The position numbers and the translations under genes were made by a program. Shown piece after piece: positions 4,401-5,996 of a stretch of 5,996 nt of DNA (the stretch's first letter is position 1; each line of letters starts with the position of its first letter). The notes beneath the pieces are model-generated. The model ran no database searches, was not told the DNA's origin, and saw only the letters and a program-made list of their open reading frames with translations. The stretch covers positions 1 through 5,996 of the forward strand of contig JAAZCB010001352.1 in assembly GCA_012513545.1 (NCBI GenBank). The letters run 5' to 3'. The DNA is from Clostridiaceae bacterium. Lineage in GTDB: Bacteria; Bacillota_A; Clostridia; Acetivibrionales; Acetivibrionaceae.

Positions 4401-5980
4401 TTTAACAGGGTATAATCTGTAGAATTAATTCTGCCGTCGGCATTAAGGTCTGCAATGTAGCTGCCGTCAGTTACAGGAAGCTTATCGATTGTACCAAGAA
4501 TGTATCGTTTTAGTATTGCATAATCAGTGGAATTTATTTTGCCGTCTGCATTCAAATCACCGTACTTGCCTGAACTTTTTGTAACAGGTGTTTCTACTTC
4601 AACGGTTTTTTCCATTTGCACTCCATTTTCGACCCATCTCATGCATATTGCATAATTTGTTCCCGATGTCAGGTCTTGTATAAGTTGAGATTTACTATTT
4701 TTAACACCACTGGCTACTTCAGTCCAGGATTGACTTGCAGAATTCCTAATAAGAAGTTTGTTTGTACTTTCTCCACTTACAGGAAAAGTAGGCAGAACTT
4801 CAATTTCGTTATCATGGACATTAACGATTTTAAGTTCGGGACTGAATTTTACAGTCACAGTTTTGGGAGTTGTTATTTCTATTAAATCTGTCCCTTCTGA
4901 ATTATTTGCTGCAGCGTATATTTTATATATGCCACCTTTATCCATTTTTATGGTTTTCTCAACCCTGGTTCCTATGTCGGTACTTTGGTAAACGGTATTT
5001 CCGTTTTCATCTACGACTCTTACATATATGTGATGTGCATTTTGACAATCTGCAATTATGGATATTTCTTCTCCTTCAAAGCAAGAATTTTTTGGCACTG
5101 AAAGGTTTAATTTCCCGAGGGATGACCCGTTTTCCATTGCATTTCTGATAACCTGATCAATAACATCGGGGTCTGCATATACATATGGTGTATTAGTATA
5201 ATAATTAACTAAACCATACATTTCCGGGAACTTAAGTTCGGTATCCAAATAGTAATATGGCGCATAATTCGAAGTGAACAGTGCCCTGTAATATACATGT
5301 GCTTCATATTTTTTTTGTGTTATTTCAGGGATGTTGTAATACTTGTTCATGTAATCATCTATATTAACGGCATTTGGATTACAATCGTGACAACCGGATA
5401 AATAATCGACATATTCGCCCGTATCATACCATTGGTAGGTGTTAATTCCATATGGAGTATTGCTGTATTCTTTATTGAACCTTTCTATCAAGACTTTTTG
5501 ATGTCCAAGTCCATCTATGTGCTTACCGTAAGATTCTACCCAGTGTGTTGTAATATATTCTTTGGCCACACGCTCAATTTCCTTGTATATTTCATAAGCC
5601 TTCGCATAGACATCATTAATTTCACGAGGCTCGCCCCAAAAGTTTCTCTCGATGTCAAAATCCGGTGTTATTGTTATATTATCAATATTAAGTTCCTTGC
5701 CGTCTATTTTGAATGTTCCATTTGAATATTCTATAGAATCATTAGGTATACCTAATGTATAAGTAAGATAATCCATAACTCTGCAATAACCATTGTTGTT
5801 AGTAAAATCAATAGTAAAATTCTTATTATGACCTGCTTCAAGGAAAAAGAATAAAGTACTATATATATCCATTAGCGTTGCATTAAATTTATAATAAAAA
5901 GTCAATGTAAATAATTTGCTGGCATAGCCTTCACATAGAAGGAGATTCTGCCAAATGTTAGAGAAAAGGGGAGTTACCAC
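1421..5980 (-). CDS. Dockerin-bearing polymorphic toxin with Hint autoprotease and PD-(D/E)XK nuclease tip (5' end uncertain)
   Basis: The frame has 1,519 codons. Modules in order: unrecognised Tyr/Asn-rich region (about 40-285), Ig-like (288-380), FN3-like (382-466), type I dockerin (474-532), second Ig-like (547-656), two peptidoglycan-binding-like modules (664-744, 764-834), unrecognised Trp/Tyr-rich region (840-965), Pro/Glu linker (966-980), hydrophobic pre-toxin region (984-1055), tandem 26-residue repeat (1158-1209), Hint domain (1225-1359), nuclease-like tip (1360-1519). By analogy with known polymorphic toxins, Hint cleavage should free the tip, which would cut nucleic acid in a target cell; dockerin and wall-binding modules would hold the rest outside the producer. 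The start is doubtful. The frame opens with GTG at 5980 directly after a TAG, no Shine-Dalgarno precedes this GTG or the ATG at 5872 (Met37), and no signal peptide is visible although secretion is needed. The true 5' end may be lost or rearranged. The immunity gene follows after one base. Confidence 0.88.
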   Translation of the reverse strand: MVTPLFSNIWQNLLLCEGYASKLFTLTFYYKFNATLMDIYSTLFFFLEAGHNKNFTIDFTNNNGYCRVMDYLTYTLGIPNDSIEYSNGTFKIDGKELNIDNITITPDFDIERNFWGEPREINDVYAKAYEIYKEIERVAKEYITTHWVESYGKHIDGLGHQKVLIERFNKEYSNTPYGINTYQWYDTGEYVDYLSGCHDCNPNAVNIDDYMNKYYNIPEITQKKYEAHVYYRALFTSNYAPYYYLDTELKFPEMYGLVNYYTNTPYVYADPDVIDQVIRNAMENGSSLGKLNLSVPKNSCFEGEEISIIADCQNAHHIYVRVVDENGNTVYQSTDIGTRVEKTIKMDKGGIYKIYAAANNSEGTDLIEITTPKTVTVKFSPELKIVNVHDNEIEVLPTFPVSGESTNKLLIRNSASQSWTEVASGVKNSKSQLIQDLTSGTNYAICMRWVENGVQMEKTVEVETPVTKSSGKYGDLNADGKINSTDYAILKRYILGTIDKLPVTDGSYIADLNADGRINSTDYTLLKRYLLSPESTVFPAEKFLSETPYVKLTNLKNNEIYVAIPQDDGSKAINIIGEGTNCHHIGLFIGNSKGTETLKDIQYNSRLNDTLEYEYIFPVSDSGTYSIYLAGRNAHDGIKTSTLDKSETVSINVIVPGSKSTILEQAQNDLITVKSLSPQIDLGTSGADGLWGPNTAASILAFQQWCVQEWASYNNTSLKDANKHLENVKATGLLDRATLIALRIQAEKHKNMTITNNPYNIQENVYSQYVEMAQKYLEALNEVRFTNLFDLGPQGIDGKWSPGGYTYTAIKLFQKEYGLPETGILDKTTFTELSNAGKEALKFVAASKIPPSLSLYSGTTITMYDMNGAAHVVKNNIDDISYAICYNYWGFTPLNTGSYTQALRNYYNSSVSGFTSFEAWLAEKYNLVDTNTPTPFKYYYENVWGKDIIYPTYTEWIKLFGYIIDSPPEVPDPIEPESGSENIETLNKVLDVIQTILDVVGFFPGIGDVADGINVGICLLRKDLLGAVFSGIALIPAIGSVIAAPLKTIFKAAGNVPQIKAAINILAKVFGGANKVVDGLTSALNTVKGLIKGIPDLVESLIHNSFIRNLIGSDGVQAILAMAKVIRNKIDDLVGKTDEVVTAVKNIIRGSVHGLEQLMLKILEGTETVFEVVRETLELQDGSLMLKFLDGAETIITKAELQAAMIAKGMGDKLDEVWQLCKVGCFSGDTLVFTKEGPKRIDEIKEGELVYSKNVNTGDFDYKKVLQVYIKSSKEFIRLKFEDEDIRTTPTHPFFVEEGWWKTAQNIKQGDRIVTASGQLKEVLAIEIEILSEPERIYNLNVEDYHTYFVGASGLLVHNGCKRVDYTNPAGRALYWVNQNVKNVNIAIDSALNSTNAGKALECKVADYIRNNIKEVTGFGQQVTRTVEKTFAGDLDIVTADAIIEVKKSIGAVSYDQIRKYADPSHADFLNNLNKKVILYIEEAVDMTNSNNVKMLNDIKAKEVSVVINSLEGLKEVLS
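1424..1903 (-). other. C-terminal toxin domain: PD-(D/E)XK (restriction endonuclease-fold) nuclease signature
   Basis: Toxin residues 1360-1519. Visible motif set: Glu1402 in GKALECKVADYI, an N-terminal helix Glu; Asp1434 and Asp1436 in AGDLDIV; Glu1445-x-Lys1447 in AIIEVKKS; and Gln1457 in a following helix (SYDQIRKYA). The order E - D - ExK - Q matches restriction endonuclease-fold toxins and related nucleases such as resolvases. The final strand-helix part (KKVILYIEEA, EVSVVINSLEGLKEVL) fits the end of that fold. DNA is the likelier substrate, but RNA or tRNA cleavage cannot be excluded. All catalytic positions appear intact. Confidence 0.75.
1430..1437 (-). promoter_or_regulatory. Strong Shine-Dalgarno for the immunity gene, inside the toxin 3' end
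   Basis: The minus strand reads AGGAGGTG, a full match to the 16S rRNA tail, 10 bases before the ATG at 1419. It overlaps the last codons of the toxin. Ribosomes ending the toxin would therefore stop on top of the immunity start, which favours coupled translation, while the strong site also allows independent initiation and possibly an excess of immunity protein. Confidence 0.75.
1904..2308 (-). other. Pre-toxin Hint (intein-like) autoprotease domain
   Basis: Toxin residues 1225-1359. It opens with GCFSGDTLV, where Cys1225 is the N-terminal nucleophile. It has the block-B motif TPTHPFF (Thr1289, His1292), the strand FIRLKFEDE, and closes with YHTYFVGASGLLVHNGC (His1358-Asn1359). At about 135 residues there is no room for a homing endonuclease. 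The residue after Asn1359 is Gly, not Cys/Ser/Thr, so ordinary protein splicing is unlikely and release of the downstream domain is the expected result. The ending matches Hint domains placed just before toxin tips in polymorphic toxins. Confidence 0.9.
2354..2509 (-). repeat. Tandem 26-residue protein repeat before the Hint domain
   Basis: Residues 1158-1183 and 1184-1209 are two adjacent copies: LMLKILEGTETVFEVV and LMLKFLDGAETIITKA. The match is strongest over the first dozen residues. Both copies look helical and amphipathic. They lie between the hydrophobic pre-toxin region and the Hint domain and may form a coiled hinge or part of the translocation module. I know of no named family for it. 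Confidence 0.6.
2816..3031 (-). other. Hydrophobic pre-toxin region
   Basis: Residues 984-1055 contain two hydrophobic helical stretches (about 985-1003 and 1024-1046) linked by GFFPGIGDVADGINVGI, with a second IPAIGS motif. A repeated P-x-(I/V)-G-D/S pattern with apolar helices is typical of the segment that precedes Hint/toxin tips in polymorphic toxins. It is proposed there to help the tip reach or cross membranes. That role is family inference only. Confidence 0.65.
3479..3691 (-). other. Peptidoglycan-binding-like module 2
   Basis: Residues 764-834 repeat the plan of module 1: a start helix (VEMAQKYLEALN), LFDLGPQGIDGKWSPGGYTYTAIKLFQ, then TGILDKTTFTEL. The order of a D-G-x-W/G turn, A-(I/L)-x-x-F-Q and TG-x-L-D-x-x-T is that of PG_binding_1 domains, which bind cell-wall glycan or peptide. 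Confidence 0.7.
3749..3991 (-). other. Peptidoglycan-binding-like module 1
   Basis: Residues 664-744 show a helix (AQNDLITVKS), the turn GADGLWGPNTAASILAFQQW, and a final TGLLDRATLIAL. This is the PG_binding_1 pattern with about 15 extra residues between AFQQW and the TGLLD end. It is homologous in plan to the next module, so the two look like a tandem duplication. Confidence 0.72.
4013..4342 (-). other. Ig-like domain 2, C-terminal to the dockerin
   Basis: Residues 547-656 are a predicted beta-sandwich with NCHHIGLFIGN, SGTYSIYLAGRNAHDG and a closing ETVSINVIVPG strand. It shares the pattern (N-A/C-HHI, G-x-Y-x-I-Y-x-A-x-N, then T-V-x-V) with Ig-like domain 1, so the two are probably diverged copies flanking the dockerin. 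Confidence 0.6.
4385..4561 (-). other. Type I dockerin domain (two Ca-binding repeats), placed internally
   Basis: Residues 474-532 hold two F-hand repeats: GDLNADGKINSTDYAILKRY and ADLNADGRINSTDYTLLKRY. Ca ligands are Asp475, Asn477, Asp479, Asn483 and Asp486 in the first, and Asp511, Asn513, Asp515, Asn519 and Asp522 in the second. Both carry Ser-Thr at loop positions 10-11 (484-485, 520-521), the cohesin-specificity pair of C. thermocellum type I dockerins, plus the Lys-Arg. The domain should dock on scaffoldin cohesins. Its internal position, with about 990 residues after it, is unusual because most dockerins are terminal. Confidence 0.95.
4583..4837 (-). other. Fibronectin type III-like domain
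   Basis: Residues 382-466 show the FN3 strand pattern: LKIVNVHDNEIEVLPTF, a Trp strand (SQSWTEVASGV), the L-T-S-G-T-N-Y tyrosine corner followed by AICMRW, and a final TVEVETP strand. It is probably a spacer or structural module. Confidence 0.6.
4841..5119 (-). other. Ig-like domain 1, N-terminal to the FN3-like domain
   Basis: Residues 288-380 form a predicted beta-sandwich: LNLSVPKNS, EISIIADCQNAHHIYVRVVD, GGIYKIYAAANNSEG and a closing KTVTVKF strand. It is related to the Ig-like domain after the dockerin. Function beyond spacing or adhesion is unknown. Confidence 0.6.
5921..5952 (-). other. Two-part hairpin near the toxin 5' end
   Basis: On the minus strand GGCA (5952-5949) pairs with TGCC (5924-5921). 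Inside it CCTTC pairs with GAAGG around a 5-base loop TATGT, with an asymmetric internal loop between the stems. It lies in the doubtful first 36 codons of the toxin frame. It might be part of an untranslated leader or the end of a mobile element, or mere chance. Confidence 0.3.
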
Positions 5981-5996
5981 CTAAGCCCAAGCACTA

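Noticed and set aside
4385..4561. EF-hand calcium protein unrelated to cellulosomes
   Set aside because: Two F-hand repeats with Ser-Thr at loop positions 10-11 and a following Lys-Arg-Tyr are specific to dockerins.
1907..5725. Plus-strand ORFs inside the toxin gene (1907-2146, 2787-3002, 3897-4178, 4616-4885, 4758-4991, 4870-5148, 5432-5725)
   Set aside because: All lie opposite clear domain-coding sequence of the toxin, lack ribosome binding sites and recognisable motifs, and several overlap each other.

Overview
The window reads as part of the chromosome of a low-GC, anaerobic, cellulosome-building Firmicute. The best fit is the Acetivibrio (Clostridium) thermocellus/clariflavus group. 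The main clue is a complete type I dockerin with two Ca-binding repeats, each carrying the Ser-Thr pair and the Lys-Arg that are typical of C. thermocellum dockerins. Strong AGGAGG-type ribosome binding sites agree. The genus is inferred; the dockerin is seen directly. All supported genes lie on the minus strand, so transcription runs from high to low coordinates.

Layout in transcription order. (1) 5980-1421 is one giant modular protein of about 1,500 residues. From N to C it has an unrecognised Tyr/Asn-rich region, an Ig-like domain, an FN3-like domain, a type I dockerin, a second Ig-like domain related to the first, two peptidoglycan-binding-like modules, an unrecognised linker, a hydrophobic pre-toxin region, a tandem 26-residue repeat, a Hint autoprotease ending in VHNGC, and a C-terminal domain of about 160 residues with a PD-(D/E)XK nuclease signature. 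This is the architecture of a polymorphic toxin in which cellulosome and cell-wall attachment modules take the place of the usual delivery apparatus. (2) 1419-940 starts one base after the toxin stop codon and encodes a small soluble acidic protein, very probably the cognate immunity protein. (3) A Rho-independent terminator at 911-861 closes this operon. (4) 706-1 is the 5' part of another gene with its own ribosome binding site. It encodes an exported or membrane-anchored protein that runs off the window.

The proposed logic is that the large protein is exported and held on a scaffoldin or the wall. The Hint domain then releases the nuclease tip, which attacks neighbouring cells, while the downstream protein protects kin. 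Two things qualify this. The toxin gene has no credible start, ribosome binding site or signal peptide inside the window, and all three minus-strand frames are closed in the last 40 bases, so its 5' end may be truncated or rearranged. In addition, the toxin tip and immunity gene look more AT-rich than the scaffold part in hand-counted samples, which fits the exchange of tip and immunity cassettes seen in such systems.

There is no tRNA, rRNA or CRISPR array, and no complete mobile element was recognised. The only intergenic stretch of note (707-939) holds the terminator, a short palindrome and the ribosome binding site of the last gene.
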